DNA from: Actinotalea subterranea
GTDB taxonomy: Bacteria > Actinomycetota > Actinomycetes > Actinomycetales > Cellulomonadaceae
Reading direction: 5' to 3'
Assembly: GCF_008364845.1 (NCBI RefSeq)
Contig: NZ_VTTP01000005.1
Span: 62,001-126,000 of the forward strand
Length of the DNA: 64,000 bases
Shown here one piece after another: positions 25,065 to 35,083 of this stretch; positions within the stretch are counted from its first letter, which is position 1, and each line of letters begins with the position of its first letter. Both the position numbers and the translations under genes were made by a program. The notes beneath the pieces were generated by a model that was not told the origin of the DNA, searched no databases, and saw only the letters and a list, made by a program, of their open reading frames with translations.

Positions 25065-25878
25065 CACACCCACCCAGGACGGCTACGAGCACCACCCGCC
25101 GTCGTCCCCGCCCGCGACGCACCGCCCCCTCGGTGGGGACGTGACGTCGACGGGCCTCGAGGGCCGCCCCGGCGACGCGCACCCGCCCCGCATCCCCACG
25201 CGCAGCCGCAAGGACGCGGAGCGGGAGGTGCGCGACGCGGGCGTCCTCGTCGTCGGCCTGGGCCGCTTCGGGTCCTCGATCGCCCTGACCCTCGACCGGC
25301 TGGGGCACGACGTCCTCGCCGTCGAGCGGTCGCCCGCGCTCATCCAGCACTACACGGGCCGGTTCCCCCTCGTCGAGGCGGACGCGACCAACCCCGAGGC
25401 CCTCGTGCAGGTCGGCGCCAAGGACTTCTCGGTCGCGGTCGTCGGCGTGGGGACCTCGCTCGAGGCGAGCGTCCTGATCACGGGCAACCTCGTGGACATC
25501 GGCACGCCGCAGATCTGGGCCAAGGCCATCTCCGCCGAGCACGCGCGCATCCTGCAGCGCATCGGCGCGCACCACGTGGTGCTCCCCGAGGCCGACGCCG
25601 GCAACCGGGTCGCGCACCTCGTCTCGGGCAAGCTCCTCGACTACATCGAGGTCGAGGACGGGTTCACGATCGTCAAGATGCGGCCGCCGCGCGAGACCCA
25701 GGGGTTCACGGTCGGCCAGTCGCAGATCCGCAAGCGCTACGGCGTCACGGTCATCGGCGTGAAGCCGCCCGGCGAGGAGTTCGTGTACGCGACCGAGGAC
25801 ACGCGCATCTCGGCCAACGACCTGCTCATCGTCTCGGGCCACGCGGACCTGCTCGAGCGCTTCGCGGCGCGCCCGTAG
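25057..25878 (+). CDS. ktrA: KtrA/TrkA-type potassium channel regulatory subunit
   Basis: The 273-residue cytoplasmic protein has an unusual Pro/His-rich N-terminal extension of about 60 residues, then an RCK_N Rossmann domain (VLVVGLGRFGSSIALTLDRLGHDVLAVE) and an RCK_C domain (KRYGVTVIGVKPPG). The start is TTG at 25057, chosen because GAGGAGAGG lies just upstream and because the frame before it is ktrB coding. It opens and closes the KtrB pore in response to nucleotides; the RCK_C domain of such proteins can bind c-di-AMP, relevant to disA in this window. Confidence 0.9.
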   Translation: MADTPTQDGYEHHPPSSPPATHRPLGGDVTSTGLEGRPGDAHPPRIPTRSRKDAEREVRDAGVLVVGLGRFGSSIALTLDRLGHDVLAVERSPALIQHYTGRFPLVEADATNPEALVQVGAKDFSVAVVGVGTSLEASVLITGNLVDIGTPQIWAKAISAEHARILQRIGAHHVVLPEADAGNRVAHLVSGKLLDYIEVEDGFTIVKMRPPRETQGFTVGQSQIRKRYGVTVIGVKPPGEEFVYATEDTRISANDLLIVSGHADLLERFAARP

Positions 25879-25894
25879 GCCGCTCGCGCGCGGG

Positions 25895-26920
25895 TCATCG
25901 TCGGCGGACGGCGATGACCCGCTGGAGCACGACGAACACGAGCAGCAGGACCCCGATCACGATCTTGGTCCACCACGAGCTCAGCGTGCCCTCGAACGTG
26001 ATGATCGTCTGGATGAGGCCGAGCACGAGCACGCCGAGCAGCGAGCCGAGCACGAACCCGCTGCCGCCCGTGAGGAGCGTGCCGCCGATGACGACGGCGG
26101 CGATCGCGTCGAGCTCCATGCCGACGCCGGTCAGCGAGTACCCGGACCGGGAGAACACCGAGAACAGGAACCCGCCGATGCCCGCGCACGTGCCGCTGAT
26201 CACGTAGACGAGCACCTTGGTCCGGGCGACCGGGAGCCCCATGAGCGTCGCCGACTGGTCGCCCCCGCCGATCGCGTAGACCGTGCGGCCGAACTGCGTG
26301 TGGTGCAGCAGGTAGAAGGCGATCGCGACGACGCTCAGCGCGATGATGCCGCTGGGCGTGATGGTCCAGGTCTCGCCGACGGGGATCCGGTACGCGGACA
26401 GCCAGACGATCGTCGGGTCCGTGATCGGGATCGAGGACAGGCTGATGACGTAGGAGAGCCCGCGCGCGAGGAACATCGCGGCGAGGGTCGCGATGAACGG
26501 TTGGATCTCGAACACGTGCACCATGACGCCGACGACGAGCCCGATGAGCGAGCCGACGAGGACCATCGCGGGGATGACGACGGCGGCGGGCCAGCCGGAC
26601 TGGAAGAGCGACGCGGCGAGGATGCCGGACAGCGCGACGACGGCCCCGACGGACAGGTCGATGCCGCCCGTGATGATGACGAACGTGAGGCCGACGGCGA
26701 GCACGATGAGGAACGAGTTGTTGATGAAGAGGTTCGACAGGACGCGGCCCGAGAGGAAGTTGCCGTAGCGCGCCTGGCCGACGGCGAGCATGAGCACGAG
26801 CACCGCGAGCGCGCCCAGGACGGGCAGGTAGCGCCGGTCGAGCCGCAGGCCGCGGCCCAGGCGGGCGACGACGCCCGGCGTACCCCCGGCCGTCCGGCTG
26901 CTGATCTGGTCGGTCGACAT
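25895..26920 (-). CDS. sugar ABC permease, YjfF type (CUT2)
   Basis: The 341-residue permease has about ten hydrophobic helices and the CUT2 signature GLTFVIITGGIDLSVGAVVAL, with YAIGGGDQSATLMGLPV and ELDAIAAVVIGGTLLTGGSG. It resembles E. coli YjfF, the second permease of the galactofuranose importer. The start overlaps the first permease stop (TGATG). It is last in the leftward operon and ends 16 bp from the convergent ktrA. Confidence 0.88.
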   Translation of the reverse strand: MSTDQISSRTAGGTPGVVARLGRGLRLDRRYLPVLGALAVLVLMLAVGQARYGNFLSGRVLSNLFINNSFLIVLAVGLTFVIITGGIDLSVGAVVALSGILAASLFQSGWPAAVVIPAMVLVGSLIGLVVGVMVHVFEIQPFIATLAAMFLARGLSYVISLSSIPITDPTIVWLSAYRIPVGETWTITPSGIIALSVVAIAFYLLHHTQFGRTVYAIGGGDQSATLMGLPVARTKVLVYVISGTCAGIGGFLFSVFSRSGYSLTGVGMELDAIAAVVIGGTLLTGGSGFVLGSLLGVLVLGLIQTIITFEGTLSSWWTKIVIGVLLLVFVVLQRVIAVRRR

Positions 26921-27984
26921 CAGACGGTCACCTCCGCACTGCTCGGCTCGGCCGGTTGGACGCCGTGCACCCCGCGCGGGTCGCCCGGTTCCCCGCGCCG
27001 CCGGGCGGCGAGACGGTTGCGCACGATCGGGGACTGCATGACGACGACGGCGATGACGACGATCGCCTTGAACAGCGGGGTCACGGCGGGTGGGATGCCG
27101 AGGATCGTCACGGTCAGGTCGAGCGTCTCGAGCACGATCGCGCCGACCATCGTGCCCGCGAGGGAGAACTTCCCGCCCGCGAGGGAGGTCCCGCCGATGA
27201 CGACGGCGAGGATCGCGTCGAGCTCGATGAGCATGCCCGCGTTGTTCGCGTCGGCGGCCATCACACCCGAGCTGATCATGAGCCCGGCGATGCCCGCGAA
27301 CAGGGCCGACATCGCGTAGACCGTCCAGATGATGCTGCGCGAGCGCACGCCCGCGAGGCGGCTCGCCTCGGGGTTGATGCCGACGGACTCGATGAGCATC
27401 CCGAGCGCGGTGCGGCGCGTCAGGAGCGCGACGACGAGGAAGATCGTCCCGGCGACGATGACCGAGACGGGCAGGGCCGCCCAGTAGCCCGAGCCGATGA
27501 CCTTGTACGGGGGGCTCGTGATCGTCGTGATCATGCCGCCCGTGATGAGCATCGCGATGCCGCGCCCGGCGGTCATGAGCACGAGGGTCGCGATGATGGG
27601 TTGGATGCCGATGACGGAGACCAGGAACCCGTTCCAGGTGCCGAGCACCAGGGACAGGACGAGCGCGATGCCGATGCCGGTGATCACGGTGCCGACCGAC
27701 GAGGGGTCGGGCGCGGAGCCGATGTAGGTGAGCGCGACGGCCCCCGCGATCGCGACGACGGCGCCCACCGACAGGTCGATGCCGCGCGTCGCGATGACGA
27801 GCGTCATGCCGACGGCGACGAGCAGCAGCGGCGAGCTGTTGCGCAGGATGTCGATGAGCGCGCCGTAGAGGTGCCCGTCGCGGACGCGGATCCGCAGGAA
27901 CGTGGGCGTGTTGATCGTGTTGACGACGATGAGCAGCGCGAGCGCCGCGACGGGCCAGAAGAGCCGGTGCCGGACGATGCCCAT
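26920..27984 (-). CDS. sugar ABC permease, YtfT type (CUT2)
   Basis: The permease has the CUT2 signature GMTLVIATRGIDLSVGAVVAIAG and ELDAILAVVIGGTSLAGGKFS, and a long Pro/Glu-rich C-terminal tail. It corresponds to E. coli YtfT. The start is ATG 27984 (TGATG with the ATPase stop); a GTG one codon upstream at 27987 is equally possible. It pairs with YjfF to form a heteromeric pore. Confidence 0.88.
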   Translation of the reverse strand: MGIVRHRLFWPVAALALLIVVNTINTPTFLRIRVRDGHLYGALIDILRNSSPLLLVAVGMTLVIATRGIDLSVGAVVAIAGAVALTYIGSAPDPSSVGTVITGIGIALVLSLVLGTWNGFLVSVIGIQPIIATLVLMTAGRGIAMLITGGMITTITSPPYKVIGSGYWAALPVSVIVAGTIFLVVALLTRRTALGMLIESVGINPEASRLAGVRSRSIIWTVYAMSALFAGIAGLMISSGVMAADANNAGMLIELDAILAVVIGGTSLAGGKFSLAGTMVGAIVLETLDLTVTILGIPPAVTPLFKAIVVIAVVVMQSPIVRNRLAARRRGEPGDPRGVHGVQPAEPSSAEVTV

Positions 27985-29510
27985 CACGACGCCCTCCCGC
28001 TCGCGATGAGCCCGACGACGTCGTCGAGCCCCACGTCGTCGCCGTTGACGAGGTCCGCGACCTTGGCGCGGTCGCGCATGACGGCGATGCGGTGGCTCAG
28101 CCGGAGGACCTCCTCGAGCTCGGCGGAGATGAACACGACCGCCATGCCGTCCTTCGCGAGCTCGGCGATGAGCCGCTGGATCTCGGCCTTGGCGCCGACG
28201 TCGATGCCGCGCGTCGGCTCGTCGAGGATGAGCACCTTGGGTGCTGTGGCGAGCCAGCGCGCGAGGAGCACCTTCTGCTGGTTGCCGCCCGAGAGGTTCC
28301 GCACGAGGGCCTCGGGGTCGGCGGGGCGGATGCCCAGGAGCTCGATGTACCGCTCGACGACCTCGTCGGCGCGCCTGCGCGGGATGCGCCTGGCCCAGCC
28401 GCGCTCCGCCTGGAGGCCGAGCATGATGTTCTCGCGCACCGTGAGGTCCCCGACCAGGCCCTCGGCCTTGCGGTGCTCGGAGGAGAACGCGATGCCGTGG
28501 TCCATCGCGGTCCGCGGGTTGCGCAGCCGTGTCGGCGTGCCGGCCACGACCGTCTGGCCGGCGTCGGGCCGGTCGGCCCCGTAGAGCAGGCGCGCGATCT
28601 CGGTGCGCCCCGACCCGAGCAGCCCGGCGAGGCCGACGACCTCGCCCGCGTACAGGTCCAGGTCGATCGGCTGGACGGACCCGCGTCGCCCGAGACCGAC
28701 GGCCTGGAGCGCGGGTGTGGCTCCCTCGTCGTGCACCGCGGAGCGTTTGGGCGCCTCCTCGAGCTGCTCGAGGACGGCCAGGGACTTGCCGATCATCTTC
28801 GAGACGAGCTCGAGCCGCGGGAGGTCCCGGGTCAGGTACTCGCCCACGAGGACGCCGTTGCGCAGGATCGTCATGCGGTCGGAGATCTCGTAGATCTGGT
28901 CGATGAAGTGGGACACGAAGAGGATCGCGACGCCGTCGTCACGCAGGCCGCGGATGACCCTGAAGAGCCGTGCGACCTCGTCGGCGTCGAGGCTCGAGGT
29001 GGGCTCGTCGAGGATGAGGACGCGCGCGTCGACGACCATGGCTCGGCAGATCGCGACGAGCTGCTGGACGGCGAGCGAGTGCGCGGACAGCGACGACGCG
29101 GGGTCGATGTCGAGCCCGAGGCGGTCGAGGTAGGTCGCGGCCCGGTGGCGCAGCGTGCGCCAGTCGATGCCGCCGAACCTGCGGGGCTCGTGACCCAGCA
29201 TGATGTTCTCGCCGACCGAGAGGTTCTCGCAGAGGTTGACCTCCTGGTAGACGGTGCTGATGCCCGCCTGCTGGGCCCGTGCGGGCCCAGCGAACACGCG
29301 TTCCTCCCCACCCACGAGGATGGTCCCCGAGTCGATGCCGTAGACGCCTGTGAGCGCCTTGATGAGGGTGGACTTGCCGGCGCCGTTCTCGCCGATCAGG
29401 GCGTGCACCTCGCCGGGCAGGAGCCGGAAGTCGACGCCTTGGAGCGCCTTGACGCCGGGGAACTCGATCGAGATGCCTGTCATCTGCACGACGGGCTGCG
29501 GGCTTGTCAT
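27984..29510 (-). CDS. sugar ABC ATPase, YtfR type (two ABC domains)
   Basis: The 508-residue protein has two fused nucleotide-binding domains. The first has Walker [10 protein letters not shown] (about 38-46) and Walker [14 protein letters not shown]. The second has a degenerate Walker A (GLLGSGRTE), signature LSGGNQQK and Walker [14 protein letters not shown]. This asymmetry is normal in CUT2 importers. It drives the YtfT/YjfF pore. Confidence 0.92.
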   Translation of the reverse strand: MTSPQPVVQMTGISIEFPGVKALQGVDFRLLPGEVHALIGENGAGKSTLIKALTGVYGIDSGTILVGGEERVFAGPARAQQAGISTVYQEVNLCENLSVGENIMLGHEPRRFGGIDWRTLRHRAATYLDRLGLDIDPASSLSAHSLAVQQLVAICRAMVVDARVLILDEPTSSLDADEVARLFRVIRGLRDDGVAILFVSHFIDQIYEISDRMTILRNGVLVGEYLTRDLPRLELVSKMIGKSLAVLEQLEEAPKRSAVHDEGATPALQAVGLGRRGSVQPIDLDLYAGEVVGLAGLLGSGRTEIARLLYGADRPDAGQTVVAGTPTRLRNPRTAMDHGIAFSSEHRKAEGLVGDLTVRENIMLGLQAERGWARRIPRRRADEVVERYIELLGIRPADPEALVRNLSGGNQQKVLLARWLATAPKVLILDEPTRGIDVGAKAEIQRLIAELAKDGMAVVFISAELEEVLRLSHRIAVMRDRAKVADLVNGDDVGLDDVVGLIASGRAS

Positions 29511-29534
29511 CGGGACCTCCGTACGACGCGGGCA

Positions 29535-29580
29535 CGGCCCCGGGGGCGACCTGGTGGTGGCAGGCGCGCTCCCGGGGCCG
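29535..29580 (-). terminator. intercistronic hairpin after the ytfQ-type gene
   Basis: CGGCCCCGGG (29535-29544) pairs exactly with CCCGGGGCCG (29571-29580) across a 26-nt loop, in the 102-bp gap between the binding-protein stop and the ATPase start. Such hairpins often let binding-protein mRNA exceed that of the permease genes. Confidence 0.6.
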
Positions 29581-29612
29581 GAGCCCTCGGGCTCTACCGG
29601 TGGGACGTGGGG

Positions 29613-30617
29613 TCAGTACTGCCGGTCCGGCAGGGCCTCGATCGCGGCCTCCTGGTCGAACGCCAGGTCCTTGACGACGATGCGCTTCTCGACCTCGTCG
29701 CCCGCCATGACCTTGTTGATGATGTCGACGAGGTCCGGGCCGAGCAGGGGGTTGCACTCGACGATGTAGTTGATCTTGCCGTCGGCGAGCGCCTGCATGC
29801 CGTCCTTGACCGCGTCGATCGTCACGATCTTGATGTCCTCGCCGGGCACGAGACCGGCGGCCTCGATGGCCTCGATGGCGCCGAGCCCCATGTCGTCGTT
29901 GTGGGCGAAGACGAGGTCGATGTCGTCGTGGGCCTGGAGGAAGCCCTCCATGACGGTCTTGCCCTCGGAGCGCGTGAAGTTGCCCGTCTGGGACGCGATG
30001 ATCTCGACGTTCGGGTTGTCGGCCGTGGCGGACTCGAAGCCCTCTTTGCGGTCGATCGCGGGGGCCGAGCCCGTGGTGCCCTGGAGCTCGACGACCTTGA
30101 TGGGCTCGGTCGCGAGGTTCTCCGAGACCCACTCGCCGGCCATCTCGCCCTCGAGGACGAAGTCGGAGCCGATGAAGGTCTCGTAGAGCGTGTCGTCCTG
30201 CGAGTCGACGGCACGGTCCGTCAGGACGACGGGGATACCCGCGGCCTTGGCCTCCTCGAGGACGGCGTCCCAGCCGGACTCGACGACGGGTGAGAACGCG
30301 ATGACGTCGACGCCCTGCGCGATGTAGGAGCGGATCGCCTGGATCTGGTTCTCCTGCTTCTGCTGCGCGTCGGAGAACTTGAGGTCGAACCCGTTCTCCT
30401 TGGTCAGGTTGTCCTGGATGGACTTGGTGTTGGCGGCGCGCCAGCCGCTCTCGGCGCCGACCTGGGAGAACCCGACGACGACGAGGTCGCCCTCCATGGC
30501 GTCGCCACCCTCGGCGACGTCCTCGGTGGCGGGCTCCTCGGGCTCGGTGGTCCCACCGCACGCGGCCAGGGTGAGCACTGCCATGGCCGCGGCCGCAACC
30601 GCAAGCTTGCGTCTCAT
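29613..30617 (-). CDS. sugar-binding lipoprotein, YtfQ type
   Basis: The 334-residue protein has a short signal peptide with lipobox LAAC (Cys20) and an acidic linker, then a type I periplasmic-binding domain. VVVGFSQVGAESGWRAANT, FSDAQQKQENQIQAIRSYIAQGVD, VVELQGTTGSAPAIDRK and FAHNDDMGLGAI follow E. coli YtfQ closely, which binds galactofuranose. Given the arabinan context, L-arabinofuranose or arabinose is an equally good guess. The ATG at 30617 is set by AGAGGA. A LacI-type operator lies in its promoter. Confidence 0.88.
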   Translation of the reverse strand: MRRKLAVAAAAMAVLTLAACGGTTEPEEPATEDVAEGGDAMEGDLVVVGFSQVGAESGWRAANTKSIQDNLTKENGFDLKFSDAQQKQENQIQAIRSYIAQGVDVIAFSPVVESGWDAVLEEAKAAGIPVVLTDRAVDSQDDTLYETFIGSDFVLEGEMAGEWVSENLATEPIKVVELQGTTGSAPAIDRKEGFESATADNPNVEIIASQTGNFTRSEGKTVMEGFLQAHDDIDLVFAHNDDMGLGAIEAIEAAGLVPGEDIKIVTIDAVKDGMQALADGKINYIVECNPLLGPDLVDIINKVMAGDEVEKRIVVKDLAFDQEAAIEALPDRQY

Positions 30618-30854
30618 GTGTTCGTCCTCTTCCTCGCACGTCCCCACGGCGGGAAGGACCGGGCGACCGGGGTCGACGACGTCCGACGGGGTGCTCCGCA
30701 CGACCGGCTCGTCGCAGCACGACGGGGCCTGACGCGTCACGCCGTCCGGGTGGGCGACCGACGCGGGTGTGGGGGCCGTCAGCGCATCGTCGCTCCCCTG
30801 CCGTCGCAGTCCCGCAGCATTGCGGGGGCAGATCGCCATCGATCCGCTGAGGCA

Positions 30855-30883
30855 AGTGTTAGCGCTCACAAGCCGGGCATCAA
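30855..30883 (-). promoter_or_regulatory. ytfQ-type operon promoter with LacI-type operator
   Basis: On the minus strand TTGATG (30883-30878), 17 nt and AACACT (30860-30855) form a promoter. The palindromic core TGTTAGCGCTCACA (30857-30870, plus strand) lies between and over the -10, where a repressor would block RNA polymerase. The same 14 bp occurs before araB. The remaining 30618-30999 gap holds an approximately 240-nt leader, a terminator and no gene. Confidence 0.7.
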
Positions 30884-30925
30884 GAGCAAACCATCACATC
30901 TTGGTAACGCTCTGGTCACGGCACG

Positions 30926-30965
30926 CGACTGGGCCCGGCCTGCCGAGGCAGACCGGGCCCAGTCG
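30926..30965 (-). terminator. terminator of the ChvE-GguAB operon
   Basis: CGACTGGGCCCGG (30926-30938) pairs exactly with CCGGGCCCAGTCG (30953-30965). The 14-nt loop can add a further CTGCC/GGCAG stem. It lies 35 bp past the gguB-type stop on the minus strand. Confidence 0.8.
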
Positions 30966-30999
30966 GTACGTCGTCGGTCCGGGGTCCGGACCGCGTGGA

Positions 31000-32181
31000 T
31001 CAGCCGGCGGTGACCGCGCGACGCTTGTTGTAGATGTCGAACGCGACGGCGAGCAGGAGCACGAGGCCCTTGACGACCTGCTGGATCGACTGGTCCAGGC
31101 CGAGGATCTGCATGCCGTTGCTCATGACGGCCATGATCAGACCACCGACCATGGCGCCGGTGACCTTGCCGACGCCACCGGTGGTCGACGCGCCACCGAT
31201 GAAGCACGCGGCGATCGCGTCGAGCTCGAACATGTTGCCCGCGCTCGGCTGGGCGCCGTTGGACCGCGAGGAGAAGACCACGCCGGCGACGCCCGCGAGG
31301 ATTCCCATGTTGGTCATGACCCAGAAGTTCACGCGCCGGACCTTCACACCCGAGAGCTGCGCGGCGGACAGGTTGCCACCGATCGCGTACACGTGGCGGC
31401 CGAACACCGTGCGGCTCGTGATGAGGCTGTAGGCCATGATCAGGAACGCGAGGATGATGAGCACGTTCGGCAGGCCGCGGCTGTTGGCGAGCTGCCAGGC
31501 GAACCACATCACGACCGCAGCGACCGCGACGATCTTCAGCGCGAAGAGCGGCAGCGCCTCGACGGCCTGCTGGTACGCGACGCGGGCCGAGCGGCTGCGC
31601 CACTGGCTGACCGCGAAGCCGACCACGGCCAGGGCGAAGATGAGCAGGGTGAACACGTCGTACCCGGGCCCGCCGAGGAGCCCGTTCTGGAAGCCGGCCG
31701 CGATGTCCGAGTACGGCGCACCGAACGGGGACAGCGAGATGTTGCCGAGCACGAGGTACGTGCCACCGCGGAAGAGGAGCATGCCGGCCAGCGTCACGAT
31801 GAACGCCGGGATGCCGACGTACGCGACCCAGAAGCCCTGCCACGCCCCGGCGAGGAAGCCGACGACGAGCGCGACGAGCACACCCATCCACCACGGCAGG
31901 CCGCCCTTGATGACGAGGGTCGCCGAGATGGCACCCGTGAACGCCACGATCGAGCCGACCGAGAGGTCGATGTGCCCGGCGATGATGACGATCACCATGC
32001 CGATGGCCAGGATCAGGATGTACGAGTACTGCAGCACGAGGTTCGAGATGTTGTTCGGGCTGAGGCTCAGACCGTCGGTGAGGATGGCGAACAGCCCCAC
32101 GATCAGCACGAACGCGATGTAGATACCGCTCTGCCGCATGTTCCGGGTCAGCAGCTCCCGGATGTTTGCGATGCCAGTCAT
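31000..32181 (-). CDS. gguB: multiple-sugar ABC permease, GguB/MmsB type
   Basis: The 393-residue CUT2 permease has about ten helices, [25 protein letters not shown] near residue 60 and [22 protein letters not shown] near 300. The length and the internal loop near 200-230 are typical of GguB/MmsB rather than RbsC. The start overlaps the ATPase stop (ATGA). It forms the pore for the ChvE-type binding protein upstream. Confidence 0.9.
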   Translation of the reverse strand: MTGIANIRELLTRNMRQSGIYIAFVLIVGLFAILTDGLSLSPNNISNLVLQYSYILILAIGMVIVIIAGHIDLSVGSIVAFTGAISATLVIKGGLPWWMGVLVALVVGFLAGAWQGFWVAYVGIPAFIVTLAGMLLFRGGTYLVLGNISLSPFGAPYSDIAAGFQNGLLGGPGYDVFTLLIFALAVVGFAVSQWRSRSARVAYQQAVEALPLFALKIVAVAAVVMWFAWQLANSRGLPNVLIILAFLIMAYSLITSRTVFGRHVYAIGGNLSAAQLSGVKVRRVNFWVMTNMGILAGVAGVVFSSRSNGAQPSAGNMFELDAIAACFIGGASTTGGVGKVTGAMVGGLIMAVMSNGMQILGLDQSIQQVVKGLVLLLAVAFDIYNKRRAVTAG

Positions 32182-33719
32182 TGCACCTGTTCCTTTTCCT
32201 GGGTCATGAGCTCCATGAGCCGTTCCTGGCTGGCCTGGGCCACGGGGACCTCGCCGGTGATCCGGCCGAAGGCGAGTGTGTAGATGCGGTCGCAGATGCC
32301 GAGGAGCTCGGGCAGCTCGGAGGAGATGACCACGACGGCCTTCCCCGCGGCGACCAGCCGGTTGATGATCGTGTAGATCTCGTACTTCGCGCCGACGTCG
32401 ATGCCGCGGGTGGGCTCGTCCAGGATGAGGACGTCGGCGTCGGTGTAGATCCACTTCGCCAGCACGACCTTCTGCTGGTTCCCGCCCGAGAGCTTGCCGG
32501 TCAGGGCCATGACCGTCGGGGCCTTGATGTTCAGCGAGGCCCGGTACTCCTCGGCGACCTTGAGCTCCTCGTTCTGGTTGACCCAGCCGCGCGAAGACAG
32601 AGCGTCGAGGTTGGCCGCGGAGATGTTGCGGCGGATGTCCTCGATGAGGTTCAGGCCGTACTTCTTGCGGTCCTCGGTCGCGTACGCCAGGCCGTGGGCG
32701 ATGGCCTCGGAGACCGTGCGGGTCTTGATCTCCTTGCCGTCCTTGAAGACCCGGCCGGTGATGTTGCGCCCGTAGGAGTGGCCGAACAGGCTCATCGCGA
32801 GCTCGGTGCGCCCGGCGCCCATCAGGCCCGCGATCCCCACGACCTCGCCGCGCCGCACGTTGAAGCTCGCGCGGTCGACCACGGTGCGGTCCATCTGGGT
32901 CGGGTGGTGGACCGTCCAGTCCTCCACGCGCAGCACCTCGGTGCCGACCTGGGGGGTCCGCTCGGGGTAGCGGTGCTCGAGGTCGCGCCCGACCATGCCC
33001 TTGATGATCCGGTCCTGCGTCGAGGTGGGCAGCGACATGTCGATGGTCTCGATCGTGCGCCCGTCACGGATGATCGTGGTGCGGTCGGCGATCTCAGCGA
33101 TCTCGTTGAGCTTGTGCGAGATCATGATCGAGGTGATGCCCTGGCCCTTGAGGTGGCGCAGCAGGTCCAGCAGGTGCTCGGAGTCCGAGTCGTTGAGCGC
33201 CGCGGTCGGCTCGTCCAGGATCAGCAGCTTGACCTGCTTGGACAGTGCCTTCGCGATCTCGATCAGCTGCTGCTTGCCGACGCCGAGCGTCCCGACCGGG
33301 GTCGTCGGGTTCTCGTTCAGACCGACGCGGGCCAGCAGCTTGGCGGCCTCCGCGTTGGTCGCGTTCCAGTCGATCAGGCCACCGCGGCCACGCTGCTCGT
33401 TGCCCAAGAAGATGTTCTCGGCCACCGACAGGTAGGGCACCAGCGCGAGCTCCTGGTGGATGATCACGACGCCCACGTGCTCGGAGTCGTTGATCGACCC
33501 GAACTGCGCGTGCTTGCCCTCGTAGACGATGTCGCCCTCGTACGTGCCATGCGGGTAGACACCGGACAGCACCTTCATCAGCGTCGACTTGCCCGCGCCG
33601 TTCTCACCGCAGATCGCGTGGATCTCCCCACGGGCGACCTCCAGCGTCACGTCCTGCAGCGCCTTCACGCCGGGGAAAGTCTTGGTGATGGAGCGCATCT
33701 CCAAGATGTTGTTGCTCAT
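32178..33719 (-). CDS. gguA: multiple-sugar ABC ATPase, GguA/MmsA type (two ABC domains)
   Basis: The 513-residue ATPase has an intact first Walker [10 protein letters not shown] (about 38-46) and Walker [13 protein letters not shown]. The second half has LMGAGRTE in place of a P-loop, LSGGNQQK and [34 protein letters not shown] and [11 protein letters not shown] are characteristic of MmsA/GguA. It powers uptake of monosaccharides such as xylose, arabinose or glucose with the ChvE-type protein. Confidence 0.92.
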   Translation of the reverse strand: MSNNILEMRSITKTFPGVKALQDVTLEVARGEIHAICGENGAGKSTLMKVLSGVYPHGTYEGDIVYEGKHAQFGSINDSEHVGVVIIHQELALVPYLSVAENIFLGNEQRGRGGLIDWNATNAEAAKLLARVGLNENPTTPVGTLGVGKQQLIEIAKALSKQVKLLILDEPTAALNDSDSEHLLDLLRHLKGQGITSIMISHKLNEIAEIADRTTIIRDGRTIETIDMSLPTSTQDRIIKGMVGRDLEHRYPERTPQVGTEVLRVEDWTVHHPTQMDRTVVDRASFNVRRGEVVGIAGLMGAGRTELAMSLFGHSYGRNITGRVFKDGKEIKTRTVSEAIAHGLAYATEDRKKYGLNLIEDIRRNISAANLDALSSRGWVNQNEELKVAEEYRASLNIKAPTVMALTGKLSGGNQQKVVLAKWIYTDADVLILDEPTRGIDVGAKYEIYTIINRLVAAGKAVVVISSELPELLGICDRIYTLAFGRITGEVPVAQASQERLMELMTQEKEQVQ

Positions 33720-33815
33720 GCGGCCTCTACCTCACTCTTGTCGTGGCCACGGATGGTCGTGCCGGTGCCGGCCCGGCGGGTCGCCCCGCCGGACCGGCTC
33801 CTGCGTCAGGTCAGA

Positions 33816-34973
33816 TCACTCGGAGACGCCGCTGGCGACCTCTTCGGCCGTCCAGTAGCCCGAGTCGACCAGGAGGGAGTTGATGTTGTCGGCGTAGACG
33901 ATGTCCGACTCCAGCAGGTAGGACGGGACGACCTTGACACCGTTGTCGTACGTCTCGGTGTCGTTGGCCTCCGGCTCGTCGCCCGCGAGGTACGCCTTGG
34001 CGGCCACGACGGACTGCTCGGCGAGCTTGCGGGTGTCCTTGAAGATCGTCGAGTACTGCACGCCGTCGGCGATGAGCTTGACCGACGCGATCTCGGCGTC
34101 CTGGCCGGTGATGATCGGCATGGCCTTGTCGCCCGAGCCGTAGCCGGCGTTCTGCAGCGCGGTGATGATGCCGCGGGAGATGCCGTCGTACGGGGCGAGG
34201 ACACCCTGGACCACGCTGCCGTCGTTGTACGCGGACGTCAGGAGGTCTTCCATGCGCTTCTGCGCGGTCTCCTGCTGCCAGCGCAGGATGGCTGCCTGCT
34301 CGATGTCCGTCTGACCGGACTTGACGACGATCGTGCCCTCGTCCATGAACGGCTGGAGCGTGTCGATCGCGCCCTGCCAGAAGAAGTGGGCGTTGTTGTC
34401 GTCGAGCGAGCCGGCGAAGAGCTCGACGTTGAACGGACCGGTGGCGGTGCCCTCGGAGCCGTCAGCGTTGAGCAGGCCGAGGCCCACGAGCAGCGAGGTG
34501 GCCTGCTGGACGCCGACCTCGTAGTTGTCGAACGTCACGTAGAAGTCGACGTTGTCGCTGTCACGGATCAGGCGGTCGTAGGAGATGACCGGGATGCCCG
34601 CGTCGGCGGCAGCCTGGAGCTGGCCGGAGAGCGCGGTGCCGTCGATGGCGGCGATGATCAGGAGCTCGGCGCCCTTGGTGATCATCTGGTCGATCTGCTG
34701 CGACTGGGTCGGGATGTCGTCGCCCGCGAACTGCAGGTCGACCTCGTACCCGGCCTCCTCGAGACCGGACTTGACGGCCTCGCCGTCCGCGATCCAGCGC
34801 TCGGAGGTCTGCGTGGGCATCGCCACACCGATGAGACCGCCTTCGGTCTCCTCGGTGCCGCCGCCTGCCGCGCCGTCGTCCTCGGTCTCGCCCGCGCCGC
34901 CACCGCTGCACGCAGCGAGCGACAGAGCGAGGGTCATGCCCACCGCGACTGCGGCGAACTTCCTGGTGCTCAT
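33816..34973 (-). CDS. chvE: ChvE-type sugar-binding lipoprotein
   Basis: The 385-residue protein has a lipobox LAAC (Cys22), a Gly/Glu-rich linker and a type I binding fold: GVAMPTQTSERWIADGEAVKSGLEEAGYEVDLQFAGDDIPTQ is typical of ChvE/MmsE proteins, which bind xylose, arabinose, glucose or galactose. GAGGAGGAG sits 3-4 nt before the ATG at 34973. It precedes gguA by 96 bp, and this gap may hold an uncoupling signal. The exact sugar is not decided by sequence. Confidence 0.88.
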   Translation of the reverse strand: MSTRKFAAVAVGMTLALSLAACSGGGAGETEDDGAAGGGTEETEGGLIGVAMPTQTSERWIADGEAVKSGLEEAGYEVDLQFAGDDIPTQSQQIDQMITKGAELLIIAAIDGTALSGQLQAAADAGIPVISYDRLIRDSDNVDFYVTFDNYEVGVQQATSLLVGLGLLNADGSEGTATGPFNVELFAGSLDDNNAHFFWQGAIDTLQPFMDEGTIVVKSGQTDIEQAAILRWQQETAQKRMEDLLTSAYNDGSVVQGVLAPYDGISRGIITALQNAGYGSGDKAMPIITGQDAEIASVKLIADGVQYSTIFKDTRKLAEQSVVAAKAYLAGDEPEANDTETYDNGVKVVPSYLLESDIVYADNINSLLVDSGYWTAEEVASGVSE

Positions 34974-35043
34974 TTCTCCTCCTCGAGAACTTGCATCTTC
35001 CTGATGTTGGGCGACCTGGGACTTCCAGGGCCGGCCCGGGCGA

Positions 35044-35072
35044 CCTGACCGTGATTGCTCGGACCGGTCAGG
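35044..35072 (-). terminator. weak hairpin after the DeoR gene
   Basis: CCTGACCG (35044-35051) pairs with CGGTCAGG (35065-35072) around 13 nt, 12 bp past the DeoR stop. It could be a terminator or an operator of the chvE promoter; nearby CCTGG-GACTT-CCAGG (35015-35029) and the palindrome GGGCCGGCCC (35028-35037) add structure. Confidence 0.45.
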
Positions 35073-35083
35073 AAGTCTGTGCG

